Shown in pieces: positions 9,952 to 20,474 of a DNA stretch of 64,000 bases. A program made the translations under genes and the position numbers. The stretch's first letter is position 1, and each line of letters begins with the position of its first letter. Source of the DNA: Nonomuraea montanisoli (GTDB taxonomy: Bacteria; Actinomycetota; Actinomycetes; Streptosporangiales; Streptosporangiaceae); contig NZ_JABWGN010000002.1 of assembly GCF_013363975.1 (NCBI RefSeq), positions 124,001 through 188,000 on the forward strand, given 5' to 3'. Below the pieces are notes generated by a model. The model worked only from the letters and a program-made list of their open reading frames with translations. It made no database searches and was not told where the DNA came from.

Positions 9952-10296
9952 TCAGACGCCGTCCTGCTCACGACGACGGCGTTCGTTGTAGGCCCGCATG
10001 CGCGGCGGATAGCCCGTGAGCTGGACGTCGTACACCGGAAGCGCGAGATCCCGGGCCACCTTGTGGATGACCGCCGGAGAGCCGACCCGGCGCCGGGTCC
10101 ACTCGCCGTCGTCGGCCACCGCGACGGCCGTGGTGTCCGTGGCGAACGTCTCCGGCTCGACGTAGAACTCGACGCCGCGCCGTGACCGGGCGAAGGCGAT
10201 GAGCGCCTCGATGTCGGTGTCCGTCGCCTCGCGGTCGAACTTCGCGACCCTGGAACCGCGCAGCCGCCGGATGCCATAGCGGTCTCGCCATCTCAT
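9952..10296 (-). CDS. conserved actinobacterial protein of unknown function
   Basis: 114 residues, basic, with no membrane segment. The sequence (MRWRDRYGIRRLRGSRVAKF, RRGVEFYVEPETF, ATDTTAVAVADDGEWTRRRV) matches a small protein family that I recall as widespread in actinobacteria and annotated as hypothetical. The pattern TDTTAVAVA plus a C-terminal LPVYDVQLTGYPPRM is well conserved in that family. The ATG at 10296 is the obvious start. It is transcribed divergently from the DUF1707 gene. No function is proposed. Confidence 0.75.
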   Translation of the reverse strand: MRWRDRYGIRRLRGSRVAKFDREATDTDIEALIAFARSRRGVEFYVEPETFATDTTAVAVADDGEWTRRRVGSPAVIHKVARDLALPVYDVQLTGYPPRMRAYNERRRREQDGV

Positions 10297-10429
10297 GGAT
10301 CCTTTTTATACCGTCAAAGCGACCGGCGCGTCGGGGCTGATCTAGGGGACACATCCGGGATTTTCCTGATGGCCACCAAATCCGGAACGAAGCAGTATTG
10401 ACGGTGACAGCTCGATCCAAAGGAGAGGC

Positions 10430-11023
10430 ATGGTCGCCATGGCTGGGGTACCCACACCCCCGGGCCCGGGACAGGTGCCGCCGGCACACCTGCGCGTCAC
10501 CCACCAGGACCGTGAGCACGTCGTCGAACACGTGAAGACGGCCTACGCGGAGGGTCGTTTCGACAAGTTAGAGTTCGACGAGCGCCTGGAGCGCGCGATG
10601 ACCGCGCGCACGCACGGCGACCTGATGCCCATCATGACGGAGCTGTACGGCGCTCAGGCCGTGCCCATGGTGCGGCCGACGCCCGCGCCGGCGCGCCCGC
10701 AGGTGCCGACGGACGGCGCCGAACGCGTCGGCGCCTCGGCCGCCCACCTGCTCGCGGTGTTCGGCTTCCCCGTCGTCGGGCCGCTCCTGCTCATGCTCAC
10801 CGCCGGCAAGACGTCGCCGTACATCCGCAGCCACGCGGTGGAGGCGCTGAACTTCCAGCTCACCCTTCTCGGGGCGACGATCCTGCTGCCGCTGACGTTC
10901 GTCGGCATCGTGCTCGTCCCGGTGATCTGGGTGGCGGCGTTCGTCCTCTCGGTCGTGGGCGGCATCTCGGCCCTGTCGCACGGCGCGTTCCGGTACCCGC
11001 TGACGCTGCGGATGGTGAAGTAG
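10430..11023 (+). CDS. DUF1707 / DUF4870 membrane protein
   Basis: 197 residues. Residues about 22-75 are a DUF1707 segment (AYAEGRFDKLEFDERLERAM and the following LMPIMTELYG), a SHOCT-like helix pair common at the N-terminus of actinobacterial membrane proteins. Residues about 95-197 are DUF4870-like with hydrophobic helices (LLAVFGFPVVGPLLLML and LTLLGATILLPLTFVGIVLV), separated by SPYIRSHAVEALNFQ. The role is unknown. AGGAG at 10421-10425 lies four bases before ATG 10430; a second ATG at 10439 is in frame and better spaced. Confidence 0.85.
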   Translation: MVAMAGVPTPPGPGQVPPAHLRVTHQDREHVVEHVKTAYAEGRFDKLEFDERLERAMTARTHGDLMPIMTELYGAQAVPMVRPTPAPARPQVPTDGAERVGASAAHLLAVFGFPVVGPLLLMLTAGKTSPYIRSHAVEALNFQLTLLGATILLPLTFVGIVLVPVIWVAAFVLSVVGGISALSHGAFRYPLTLRMVK

Positions 11024-11080
11024 CCCGCTGGGGGGTGAGGTGGCGGTCGTTCGCGGGCGCCACGTGATCATGCGATGCGG

Positions 11081-11218
11081 CGCCCGCACGGAACCAGGCG
11101 CCCGTACGGAGCCAGACGCCTCTACGGAGCCAGGCGCCCGTACGGAGCCAGACGCCTCTACGGAGCCAGGCGCCCGTACGGAACAGGAGCCAGGCGCCCG
11201 TACGGAAACCACGGGCCG
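11081..11218. repeat. 18-bp tandem repeats in alternating two-form array
   Basis: Seven imperfect units run between the ends of two convergent genes. CGCCCGTACGGAGCCAGA alternates with CGCCTCTACGGAGCCAGG (units at 11099, 11117, 11135 and 11153), so the true period is 36. The outer units are diverged and one carries a small insertion. Each unit contains the palindrome GTAC or CTAC next to CGGAGCC. Confidence 0.92.
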
Positions 11219-11224
11219 GAGGCG

Positions 11225-11992
11225 TCAGCGGGCCAGGACCTCGTACTTGACCCGCATCACGCCCGCCCCGATGTTGCCGATCGCGGCGAAGGCGGCGCGG
11301 GACAGGTCGAGGCAGCGACCGCCCACGTACGGGCCGCGGTCGTTGATGCGCACCGTGACCGAGTCGCCGTTGCGCGGGTTGGTGACGCGGACCCGGCTGC
11401 CCAGGGGCAGCGTCTTGTGGGCGGCGGTCATCGCCGACGGGTTGAACCGCTCGCCACTGGCCGTCATCTGGCCCTCGGCGTAGTAGGAGGCACCGCACGA
11501 GCCCGAGGCCACGACCTTCTTCCTGGACGTGTGCTTGGCGGCCGTCACGGTCTTGGCCTTGGCGGTCCTGGTCCTCGTCTTGGCCGCGGTCACGGGGGCC
11601 GCGGCGGTCTTCGGCTTCGCCTGGGTGCCGGGCTCGGCGGGCGCCGGAGGCTTGGCCGCGGACGTACGCGCGGTTTCCGGGGTGGACGGAGCCGTGGCGG
11701 CGGGTGTGGACGACGGCGTCGTGGCCGGCACGGGGGCGGCGTCGGTGCGCGGGGCCGAGGTCTGCGTGCTCGGCGTCGTGGCGGCCGGGGTGGTCGTCGC
11801 CGTGGCGGGGGAGACGTCCGAGGCGAGCGCCGGGGTGGCGGACGGGTCGTCGTCGGAGACGGCCCAGGCGGTGGTGGACGCGGCGGCCAGGAGGGCGGCA
11901 CCGGCGGCCACGGTGGTCCAGCGGCGCCTGCCGGGAGCCGTCAGCCGGCTCAGGGCGTGCTGGGAGGGGGGCTTGTGGGAGTGCTGACCCAA
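11225..11992 (-). CDS. RlpA-like double-psi beta-barrel secreted protein
   Basis: 255 residues. A signal peptide or anchor (RRRW, then TTVAAGAALLAAASTTAWA) is followed by a Thr/Pro/Ala linker of about 100 residues. The C-terminal RlpA/DPBB domain carries GSCGASYYAEGQMTASGERF, AAHKTLPLG, TVRINDRGPY and LDLSRAAF. Such proteins act on or bind the cell wall; the Asp of INDRGPY is a conserved active-site residue in RlpA lytic enzymes. The TTG at 11992 is chosen because the following GQHSHKPPS looks like the family N-terminus. The frame is open further upstream (to 12184) without family likeness. Confidence 0.82.
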   Translation of the reverse strand: MGQHSHKPPSQHALSRLTAPGRRRWTTVAAGAALLAAASTTAWAVSDDDPSATPALASDVSPATATTTPAATTPSTQTSAPRTDAAPVPATTPSSTPAATAPSTPETARTSAAKPPAPAEPGTQAKPKTAAAPVTAAKTRTRTAKAKTVTAAKHTSRKKVVASGSCGASYYAEGQMTASGERFNPSAMTAAHKTLPLGSRVRVTNPRNGDSVTVRINDRGPYVGGRCLDLSRAAFAAIGNIGAGVMRVKYEVLAR

Positions 11993-12569
11993 GGGGAACC
12001 ACGGTCCTAGATAGGGGACAGGACAGGGAAGGGCCAGACGGGGGTGGGGGGTCAGGGGGCGCACACGTCGGCCGATCCCGCGGGCGGGGCGGTGAGCTCC
12101 GCGGCGTGGACGAAGATATGCGACCAAAGCCAGGTAAAGGCAAGTTAATGTGACGGTGAGTGATATATCCCACTCTGTGGTCAATCTTGTTGTGAAGCGC
12201 TGATCGCGGCCATATGCGCAGTTAGAGCGCCTTTTGATCTTTTATTGCCCTATGTGATTTCTTGATCCGTTACTCCTGGCCAGCGGATCCCGTTGTGCGA
12301 TCTTGTGCGGGCCCGTGGTGTGCGCGCGCCCGGCGCCTGAATCTCGTACGGAAATAACCGATATGGCGGATATGGCCGGGCATTTTCTTGTGGGTGCGCG
12401 TCAACTCGGAGACCCCCACGAGGGCCGTCGCAGCGGTTCCATGACCCCGCACGTCATTCCCGCCCTTACCTCCCGCGTCATTGCCGCGCTACGGCCGCAC
12501 GCGTCATCGTCGATCACGCAAGCGGCCGGCGCAGGCAGCCGGCACAAGGCAGAAGCAGGAGGAACGAAC
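11993..12569. other. divergent intergenic region (RlpA-like / MFS)
   Basis: This 577-base region separates two divergent genes. It includes an AT-richer core (about 12130-12265) that probably holds promoters for both. From about 12450 to 12515, several CGTCAT-containing segments recur. A strong AGGAGG at 12557-12562 precedes the MFS start. I see no RNA gene or clear riboswitch. Confidence 0.4.
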
Positions 12570-13964
12570 ATGTCCGCCGTCAAGGCACCCCCGCTCGCCC
12601 CCGCACGGGCGGCGGTTCCCGGCTGGGGCACCCTGCTGGTCCTCCTGGCCGGAGTCTTCATCACCACCCTCGACTTCTTCATCGTCAACGTCGCGATCCC
12701 CGCGATCCAGCGCGACCTGCACGCCACGCCGTCCCAGATCCAGTTCGTCGTCGCCGGGTTCGGCGTCGCGCTGGCCGCCGGGCTGATCACCGCCGGGCGG
12801 CTGGGCGACCTGTACGGGCGGCGCCGGATGTTCGCCGTCGGCCTGGCCTTCTTCACGCTGGCCTCGGCGGCGTGCGGGGCGGCGCCCACGGCCGACATGC
12901 TGATCGGCGCGCGGATCGCCCAAGGCGTGGGCGCCGCGCTGCTGATGCCGCAGGTCCTGGCCATCGTCAACACCGCCTACACCGGCGAGCGCCGGGCCAG
13001 GGCGTTCAACGCCTACGGTGTCGCCATGGGCTTCGGCGGCGTGTTCGGCCAGCTCATCGGCGGCGTGCTGATCAACGCGGACATCGCCGGGCTGGGCTGG
13101 CGCACCATCTTCCTGATCAACGTGCCGGTGGGCGCGGTCGCGCTGGCGCTGATCCCCCGGCTCGTCCCCGAGTCCCGCGTCGCGGGCGGCGCGCGGCTGG
13201 ACCTGGCCGGCACGGTGCTGGTGTCGCTCGGCCTGGTCGCGATCGTGTACCCGCTCGTGCAGGGGCGCGAGCAGGGCTGGCCGGCGTGGACCTGGCTGTG
13301 CCTCGGCGCGGCGGTCGTCCTGCTGGCGGTGTTCGCGCTGCGCCAGCGCCGGATCGCGGCGCCCCTGGTGAACCCGGTGCTGTTCCGGCGCGGCTCGTTC
13401 ACCGTGGGCGTGACCGTGAGCCTGCTGCACGCCATGACGATGGGCTCGTTCTTCCTGATCCTCGCCCTCTACCTGCAGAACGGGCGCGGGCTGGGCGCCC
13501 TGGACTCGGGGCTGATCTTCCTTCCGCTCGGCCTCGGTTACTTCCTGTCCTCCACTCGGGCGGCCCGCATCGCGGCCCTGCTCGGCCGGCAGGTCGTCGC
13601 GGTCGGCGCGCTGACCATGGCCCTCGGGTACGCGATCCTCGCCGGGACCGTCACCGGCCTCGGCGACCACGGCGCGGTCGGCTGGGTCATCCCCGGCCTG
13701 GTGATCGCCGGCGCCGGGATGGGGCTGGTCATGGCCCCGCTGCCGGCCGTGGCGCTGAACGGCGTGGCCGGCGCCGACGCCGCCGCGGCGTCCGGTGTCC
13801 TGAGCACCGCGCAGCAGGCGGGCGGCGCGATCGGCGTGGCGCTGGTCGGCCTCGTCTTCTACGGTTCGCTCGGCACGGTGCCGCACGCCTTCGCGGCGGG
13901 GCTCATCCTGCTGATCGCCCTGGACGCCGTGGTCGCCGCCCTGGTGCAGGCGCTGCCCCGCTGA
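12570..13964 (+). CDS. MFS transporter, DHA2 (14-TMS) drug efflux type
   Basis: 464 residues with about 14 hydrophobic segments. The DHA2 family of proton-driven exporters is shown by the first-helix motif TTLDFFIVNVAIPAIQRDL and the loop 2-3 motif GRLGDLYGRRRMF. The motif C region reads RIAQGVGAALLMPQVLA plus GxxFGQLIGGVL. The likely role is export of drugs or secondary metabolites across the cell membrane. ATG 12570 is chosen over an upstream open frame because AGGAGG lies seven bases before it and homology starts there. It is followed by a strong terminator. Confidence 0.92.
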   Translation: MSAVKAPPLAPARAAVPGWGTLLVLLAGVFITTLDFFIVNVAIPAIQRDLHATPSQIQFVVAGFGVALAAGLITAGRLGDLYGRRRMFAVGLAFFTLASAACGAAPTADMLIGARIAQGVGAALLMPQVLAIVNTAYTGERRARAFNAYGVAMGFGGVFGQLIGGVLINADIAGLGWRTIFLINVPVGAVALALIPRLVPESRVAGGARLDLAGTVLVSLGLVAIVYPLVQGREQGWPAWTWLCLGAAVVLLAVFALRQRRIAAPLVNPVLFRRGSFTVGVTVSLLHAMTMGSFFLILALYLQNGRGLGALDSGLIFLPLGLGYFLSSTRAARIAALLGRQVVAVGALTMALGYAILAGTVTGLGDHGAVGWVIPGLVIAGAGMGLVMAPLPAVALNGVAGADAAAASGVLSTAQQAGGAIGVALVGLVFYGSLGTVPHAFAAGLILLIALDAVVAALVQALPR

Positions 13965-14062
13965 CCGGGCCCGCGCCGCCGCCCTGCGGCGGCCACGGTC
14001 ACCCCGCACACCCCGACAGATCCGGCCCGCCCGGCAAGCCCGGCGCATCCCGGCAGATGACA

Positions 14063-14100
14063 GCTCCGCGCCCCCGGCGGTCCGCCCGGGGGCGCGGAGC
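14063..14100 (+). terminator. strong hairpin after the MFS gene
   Basis: GCTCCGCGCCCCCGG (14063-14077) pairs with its complement ending at 14100; one extra G makes a bulge near the loop. TTT follows. It lies between the MFS stop and the sigma factor start, so it separates the two units. Confidence 0.8.
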
Positions 14101-14196
14101 TTTCCGGCGATTCCCCGATACGGTGCAACCCTCCGTCCCACCCGGCGCATCAGGTGGGCGTGAAAGCAATCCCCCCGGGACCGCCCTGGGAGTCCG

Positions 14197-14721
14197 ATGA
14201 GCCCCGATGACGAGTACACCGCCTACGTGAGCGGGCGCCTGCCCTGGTTACGCCGGGTGGCGTACCTGCTGTGCCAGGACTGGCACCGGGCCGACGACCT
14301 GGTGCAGAGCGCCATCACGCGGCTGTACGTCAAGTGGCGGCGGGCGCGCGCCGCCGACGACCTCGACGCGTACGTCCGCGTGATCCTCGTGCGCGTCTTC
14401 CTCGCCGAGCAGCGGGGCGGCTGGTTCTCCCGCGTACGCGTCACCCACGCGCCGCCCGCCGCCCCCGCCGCCCACGAGAACCATGACCTCGCCCTGGACC
14501 TGCGCCGCGCGCTGACGGCCGTGCCGCCGCGTCAGCGGGCCACGCTCGTGCTGCGCTTCCACTGCGACCTGAGCGTCGAGCAGACCGCCCAGGTGCTGGG
14601 GTGCAGCACCGGAACCGTCAAGAGCCAGACCGCCCGCGGCCTGGCCGCCCTGCGCGCGGAGCTCGGGCCGTCCTACTCCCACGTGCCGTACCCGCACCTG
14701 ACGCACACGGAAGAGCGCTGA
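14197..14721 (+). CDS. SigE-family ECF-type RNA polymerase sigma factor
   Basis: 174 residues. Region 2 is seen at about residues 14-75 (LPWLRRVAYLLCQDWHRADD and LVQSAITRLYVKW). Region 4 is at about 105-155 (LTAVPPRQRATLVLRFHCDL and VEQTAQVLGCSTGTVKSQTA), the latter being the DNA-binding helix-turn-helix. This is the SigE family common in actinobacteria (TIGR02983-like), probably controlling a small stress or envelope regulon. The stop overlaps the start of the next gene (TGATG), which suggests translational coupling with a membrane-anchored partner. ATG 14197 has only a weak GGGAG upstream. Confidence 0.9.
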   Translation: MSPDDEYTAYVSGRLPWLRRVAYLLCQDWHRADDLVQSAITRLYVKWRRARAADDLDAYVRVILVRVFLAEQRGGWFSRVRVTHAPPAAPAAHENHDLALDLRRALTAVPPRQRATLVLRFHCDLSVEQTAQVLGCSTGTVKSQTARGLAALRAELGPSYSHVPYPHLTHTEER

Positions 14722-15902
14722 TGGACACCAAGGACCTGTTCGACACGCTGGCGGCCGAGGAGCAGCCGCCGACCGCCGTGGACGTGCGCCGTGCCGTCGC
14801 CGCGGGGCGCGCCACGCGCAGGCGCCGCCGGACCGCCCTCGCCGCGGGCGGGCTGGCGGTGTGCCTCGCCGGCACGTTCACCTGGCACGGCCTGGAGGGC
14901 CAGGTCCGGGGCGACCGGACGGCCACGGTCGTCCACGACGCCCCGGACAAGGACACGCTGCCCGCCTCCGGCGTGAGCCCCCTGAGCCACGCCTACTACG
15001 ACTGGTGCGGGGAGAAGTGGAGTCCCGGCAAGGGGTCCGCCTTCGCCGGCCGGGACTGTGTGCAGTGGAGAGTGGTGACCCGCGACGGCCGGACGTACCG
15101 GATGCCGGAGGCGGCGGGCGTCTACCTCGACCAGACCGCGGCGAACTACATGAACACCGCCGCCCCCCTGGAGATCACCCCCGACGGCCGCCGCGTCGCC
15201 TATTACAGCGCGAAGGACGAGAAGTTCGCGGTCCGGGACCTGGCGAGCGGGCAGATCTGGCTCAGCCCGCAGACCGTGTCACACGAGGAGATGGTGAAGA
15301 ACGCGCCGATCGTCGTCCTCTCGCCCGACGGCCGCTTCCTCGTTCTCAACGGCCGGCTGCGAGCGGTCGTCGACATGGAGACCGGTCGCGTCACGGACGT
15401 GCCCCAGGGCTGGCAGCCGATGAGCGTGGCCGAAGGAGGCAGCCGCGTGATCGTCACGAATGACCGGTCGCGGTACGGCCTGCTCGAGGACGGCGAGGTG
15501 CGGCCCTTCTCCGGCGCGCTGGAGGAATCGCTGAGCCGTCTGGCGCCTGACGGGCGCACCGTGGCCTACCTGGACGGCGGTGCGTCGTCCACCGACGAGT
15601 ACCGGCCCGACGACACGGTCGTGACCCTGGACGCCACGACCGGGAAGGCACTGCGCAGGGTGAAGTTCCGCGACGCGCCCAAGGGGTTCAGGCCGTGGCG
15701 GATCGGGTCCTGGCGAGGGCCCACCGAAGTGGTCGTCACCGCCGTGGTCACCGACAGACCCCGGTGGGAGAGGAAGCCCACGGAGCCGGCCAGGACAGGG
15801 GAGACCGCGTACGCGATCGACGTCACCACCGGCAAGGTCCGCAAGCTCGGCACCTACACCTTCCGTGGCTGGTCCGGCAGCGTGGTCATCCCCGGCACGT
15901 GA
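14721..15902 (+). CDS. membrane-anchored partner of the sigma factor, WD/propeller-like exterior
   Basis: 393 residues. A short cytoplasmic part (about residues 1-37) ends in RATRRRRRT; a single transmembrane helix follows at about 39-56. A long extracytoplasmic region contains repeated blade-like patterns such as ITPDGRRVAYYS, VLSPDGRFLVLNG and LAPDGRTVAYLDG. The layout and the one-base overlap with the sigma gene suggest an anti-sigma or sensor partner, but no zinc-binding anti-sigma motif (HxxxCxxC) is present. Function as an anti-sigma factor is an inference from context. Confidence 0.8.
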   Translation: MDTKDLFDTLAAEEQPPTAVDVRRAVAAGRATRRRRRTALAAGGLAVCLAGTFTWHGLEGQVRGDRTATVVHDAPDKDTLPASGVSPLSHAYYDWCGEKWSPGKGSAFAGRDCVQWRVVTRDGRTYRMPEAAGVYLDQTAANYMNTAAPLEITPDGRRVAYYSAKDEKFAVRDLASGQIWLSPQTVSHEEMVKNAPIVVLSPDGRFLVLNGRLRAVVDMETGRVTDVPQGWQPMSVAEGGSRVIVTNDRSRYGLLEDGEVRPFSGALEESLSRLAPDGRTVAYLDGGASSTDEYRPDDTVVTLDATTGKALRRVKFRDAPKGFRPWRIGSWRGPTEVVVTAVVTDRPRWERKPTEPARTGETAYAIDVTTGKVRKLGTYTFRGWSGSVVIPGT

Positions 15903-15991
15903 CGGCGGCCGGGCGTCCCCGCGCCCCGTCGGTCAGCACCTGGCTGTCGCACAAGGCACCCCCTGGCCGGCATTGAAGGCGCCCCGGCAGT

Positions 15992-17515
15992 TCACAGCAT
16001 GAGGGAGCGGACCGTCTCCACCGTGTCTGCGTCCTGCGCCCGCTTGTCGGGGCGGTAGCGCAGGACGCGGGCGAAGCGCAGCGCCATGCCGCCCGGGTAG
16101 CGGGGCGAGCGCTGCACCCCGTCGAAGGCGATCTCCACCACCAGCTCGGGTCGCAGCGTCACCGTCCACGCGTCGGTCGGCCCCTCGGCCAGCTCCAAAA
16201 ACCGCTCCGTCTGCCAGGCCAGCAGCTCGTCGGTCAGGCCCTTGAACGTCTTGCCGAGCATCACGTACCCGCCCTCCGGGTCACGGGCGCCCAGGTGCAG
16301 GTTGGACAGCTTGCCCTGGCGCCGCCCGTGGCCCCACTCGGCGGCCAGGACGACGAGGTCGAGCGTGTGGCGCGGCTTGACCTTCACCCACCCCGCGCCC
16401 CGGCGGCCCGCCGCGTACGGGGAGGACAGCGACTTGACGACCAGGCCCTCGTGGCCGGCCCTGACCACGTCGGCGAAGAACCGCTCGGCCTCGGCCACGT
16501 CGGCCGTCACCAGCCGGGGCGTCAGCAGCTCGGGCGGCACCGTGCGGCTCAGCGCCTCCTGCCGGCGCTCGTACGGCAGGTCGAGGAGGTCCTCGCCGGC
16601 GACCCGCAGCGCGTCGAAGAAGAACACGCTGAGCGGCGTCTGCTCGCGCAGCCGCGCCACGTCGAGCTTGCTCGTGGCGCGGCTCGCCGTCACCTGGAAC
16701 GGGTGCGGCCGCCCGTCGGGACGCAGCGCGATCACCTCGCCGTCGAGCACCACGTCGTCCACCGGGAGGGCCAGCACGGCCTCGGCCAGCTCGGGAACCT
16801 GCGCGGTGATGTCGTCGAGCGTGCGGGTGAAGATCCTGACCTCGCCGTCCGAGCGGTGGGCCTGCACGCGCACGCCGTCGAGCTTCCACTCCAGCGCGGC
16901 GGGCGCGCCGGCCTTGGCCAGGGCGGCGGCGACGTTGGGCGCGCTGCCGGCCAGCATGGGCGACACCGCCCGCCCCACCTCCAGCCGGAACTCCCGCAGC
17001 GCCTCCACCCCGCCCGCGAGCGCCGCGGCGCCCACGGCGGGCAGCGAGCCGCGCAGCGTCAGCGCCCGCCGCACGTCGGGCGTCGGCGCGCCGGACGCCT
17101 TGGCGACCGCCTCGATCATCACGCCGTCGAGCGCGCCCTGCCGCAGCTCGCCGCTGAGCAGCCGCAGCATGAACGCCTGCTCCTGGCTCGTCAGCCCCGC
17201 GAACAGCTCGTCGACCAGCCCCTTGCGTGCCGCCTGCGAGCCCTGACCGGACACGGCCTTGATCGCGCCCAGCCGCTCGTCGACGCCGGACAGCGTGGCC
17301 GTGGCGGCGAGCTTGGGCTGCGGCAGGTCGCGGAGCGTGCGCCAGCCGACTCCGATCTGGCGTTGGGGCAGCTCACCGGACAGGTAGGAGATCGCGATCC
17401 CCGCCTCTGCCGGGCCCACCCTGCCGAGCAGCTCGGCCAGATGGCCGATCTTGCCCAGGCGGGCCGATGTCCGCGTCACCGCCTCCGAGACCCGCACCAC
17501 GTCGATCAGTAGCAC
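15992..17515 (-). CDS. ligB: ATP-dependent DNA ligase LigB
   Basis: 507 residues, the same length I recall for mycobacterial LigB. The N-terminal domain carries [17 protein letters not shown]. Motif I (EWKLDGVRV, with the nucleophilic Lys) takes AMP. The other nucleotidyltransferase motifs are LDGEVIAL (III), [16 protein letters not shown] (IV) and [15 protein letters not shown] (V). An OB-fold with [19 protein letters not shown] follows. It seals nicks using ATP and is distinct from the essential NAD-dependent LigA; in actinobacteria it is usually dispensable. The start is a GTG at 17515. The FKBP gene lies upstream on the same strand, separated by a terminator. Confidence 0.93.
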   Translation of the reverse strand: MLLIDVVRVSEAVTRTSARLGKIGHLAELLGRVGPAEAGIAISYLSGELPQRQIGVGWRTLRDLPQPKLAATATLSGVDERLGAIKAVSGQGSQAARKGLVDELFAGLTSQEQAFMLRLLSGELRQGALDGVMIEAVAKASGAPTPDVRRALTLRGSLPAVGAAALAGGVEALREFRLEVGRAVSPMLAGSAPNVAAALAKAGAPAALEWKLDGVRVQAHRSDGEVRIFTRTLDDITAQVPELAEAVLALPVDDVVLDGEVIALRPDGRPHPFQVTASRATSKLDVARLREQTPLSVFFFDALRVAGEDLLDLPYERRQEALSRTVPPELLTPRLVTADVAEAERFFADVVRAGHEGLVVKSLSSPYAAGRRGAGWVKVKPRHTLDLVVLAAEWGHGRRQGKLSNLHLGARDPEGGYVMLGKTFKGLTDELLAWQTERFLELAEGPTDAWTVTLRPELVVEIAFDGVQRSPRYPGGMALRFARVLRYRPDKRAQDADTVETVRSLML

Positions 17516-17605
17516 ACCGCCTATGGTGCCTCACGACACCGACATTTCCCCACCTCGGGGTGCCACCGATTCGTCCCGCGTTCGCCCCGCCGCCGGAAGA
17601 CGGCG

Positions 17606-17636
17606 ACGGCCGGGCCCCCGAGGGAGGCCCGGCCGT
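17606..17636 (-). terminator. hairpin between FKBP and ligB
   Basis: ACGGCCGGGCC (17606-17616) pairs perfectly with 17626-17636 across a nine-base loop. It lies 33 bases after the FKBP stop on the minus strand. No T-run follows. Confidence 0.7.
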
Positions 17637-17668
17637 GCCGGAGATCGTGCGGCGGGATGCCGTGACGG

Positions 17669-18043
17669 CTAGCGCACGCCCAGGAGGTCCACCACGAAGA
17701 TGAGCGTCTCTCCCGGCTTGATGCGGTTGCCGGCGCCGGCGTTGCCGTAGCCGAGGTGCGGCGGGATGACCAGCTTGCGCCGGCCGCCGACCTTCATGCC
17801 CGCGACGCCGCGGTCCCAGCCGGCGATGACCCGGCCGCCGCCCAGGGGGAACTCGAACGCCTGGCCGCGGTTCCACGACGCGTCGAACTCCTCACCGGTC
17901 GAGAAGGCGACGCCCACGTAGTGGACGCTGACGTTCTGACCGGGCTTGGCCTCGGGGCCGTCCCCCTCGACGATGTCGACGATCTCGAGGTCAGCGGGCG
18001 GCTGGCCCTCCGGGAAGTCGATTTCCGGCTTGTCGAGTGCCAC
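17669..18043 (-). CDS. FKBP-type peptidyl-prolyl cis-trans isomerase
   Basis: 124 residues, a single minimal FKBP domain. The family marks are VSVHYVGVAFSTGEEFDAS, FEFPLGGGRVIAGWDRGV, MKVGGRRKLVIPPHLGYG and ETLIFVVDLLGV. The active-site aromatic and acidic residues (Y, F, D, V-I, W) of the FK506 pocket are present. There is no signal peptide, so it is a cytoplasmic folding enzyme. The start is GTG at 18043. A good 11-bp hairpin follows the stop. Confidence 0.93.
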   Translation of the reverse strand: MALDKPEIDFPEGQPPADLEIVDIVEGDGPEAKPGQNVSVHYVGVAFSTGEEFDASWNRGQAFEFPLGGGRVIAGWDRGVAGMKVGGRRKLVIPPHLGYGNAGAGNRIKPGETLIFVVDLLGVR

Positions 18044-18136
18044 GAAGTGCTCCTGATAGACGATTGCTGATGCTGGTGTCGACCATGTGAACGGGCAACC
18101 CGACGACTCTATGCGCTCGGGATATCGTCAGCGTCC

Positions 18137-18928
18137 ATGGCCGCCCTTTCACCTGATGGCATCCTGCTCACCGGGCGCGTCGCCGTGGTCACCGGCGGGG
18201 CGCGCGGGCTGGGCCGCGCGATCGCCGCGGCGTTCGGCGCCGAGGTGGCGGTGTGCGACCGCGTCACGCCGCCGGCCGGCGACCTCACGATGACGCTGGA
18301 CGTACGGGACCCGGTGTCCGCGGAGGTGTTCGCCGGTGCCGTGCGGGAGCGGTGGGGGCGGGTGGACGTCCTGGTCAACAACGCGGGCGGCACCTTCCAC
18401 GCGTCGTTCCAGGGCACCTCCGAACGCGGCGAGCGCACGCTCGTCGAGGAGAACTTCACCCAGGTCACCGCCATGATCCGGCGCTTCCTGCCGATGATGG
18501 GCGAGGGCGCGTCGATCATCAACGTGACGTCCAGCGAGGCGCACCAGGCGGCGCCGGGGTTCGCGATCTACGCGGCGATGAAGGCGGCGGTGGAGAGCCT
18601 GACCCGCTCGCTGGCGCTGGAGCTCGCGCCCCGCGGCGTCCGCGTCAACGCCATCGCCCCCGACGCCCTGCCCACCGAGGGCGAGCTGGCCATGCGCGAG
18701 ACCGTGCGCGCCGCCGGTGCCGGTCGCGATGTGACCAGCCGGTCCAGGGGCGAGGAGAGGCCGCCGTACGAGCCCGTGCGGCTGCCCCCGCTCGGACGGC
18801 TCGGCGAGCCCTCCGACGCGGCGGCGGCAGCGGTGTTCCTGGCCGGCGACCTGGCCCGCTTCGTCACGGGCACGACGCTCCACGTGGACGGCGGCATCCA
18901 CGCCGCCGGCGGCTGGCGCCGGGTCTGA
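18137..18928 (+). CDS. SDR family NAD(P)-dependent oxidoreductase
   Basis: 263 residues with the classical short-chain dehydrogenase layout: TGGARGLG nucleotide loop near residue 20, NNAGG, catalytic Ser in NVTSSEAHQ, and YAAMK with the catalytic Tyr and Lys. The C-terminus is the usual GTTLHVDGG. The Asp after the second strand (VCDRVT) suggests NAD preference. An extra loop after DALPTEGELAM is longer than usual. The substrate is unknown. It stands alone, with ATG at 18137, and converges on guaB1 with only nine bases between the stops. Confidence 0.9.
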   Translation: MAALSPDGILLTGRVAVVTGGARGLGRAIAAAFGAEVAVCDRVTPPAGDLTMTLDVRDPVSAEVFAGAVRERWGRVDVLVNNAGGTFHASFQGTSERGERTLVEENFTQVTAMIRRFLPMMGEGASIINVTSSEAHQAAPGFAIYAAMKAAVESLTRSLALELAPRGVRVNAIAPDALPTEGELAMRETVRAAGAGRDVTSRSRGEERPPYEPVRLPPLGRLGEPSDAAAAAVFLAGDLARFVTGTTLHVDGGIHAAGGWRRV

Positions 18929-18937
18929 GCCCGGGGC

Positions 18938-20404
<1,467 letters not shown>

Positions 20405-20474
20405 CTATTCAGGGGTTTTCCCCTTTCTGGGGGGCTTATGATCGGCCGGACACCTGAGGGGGAGGAGAGTCCCA

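Noticed and set aside
11985..12130. Possible cyclic-di-AMP (ydaO-type) riboswitch before the RlpA-like gene, because such genes often carry one and the minus strand reads GTTCCCCTTGGGT
   Set aside because: The conserved GAATC and the 5' core are not visible, and the segment overlaps the likely TTG start. A covariance-model scan would decide.
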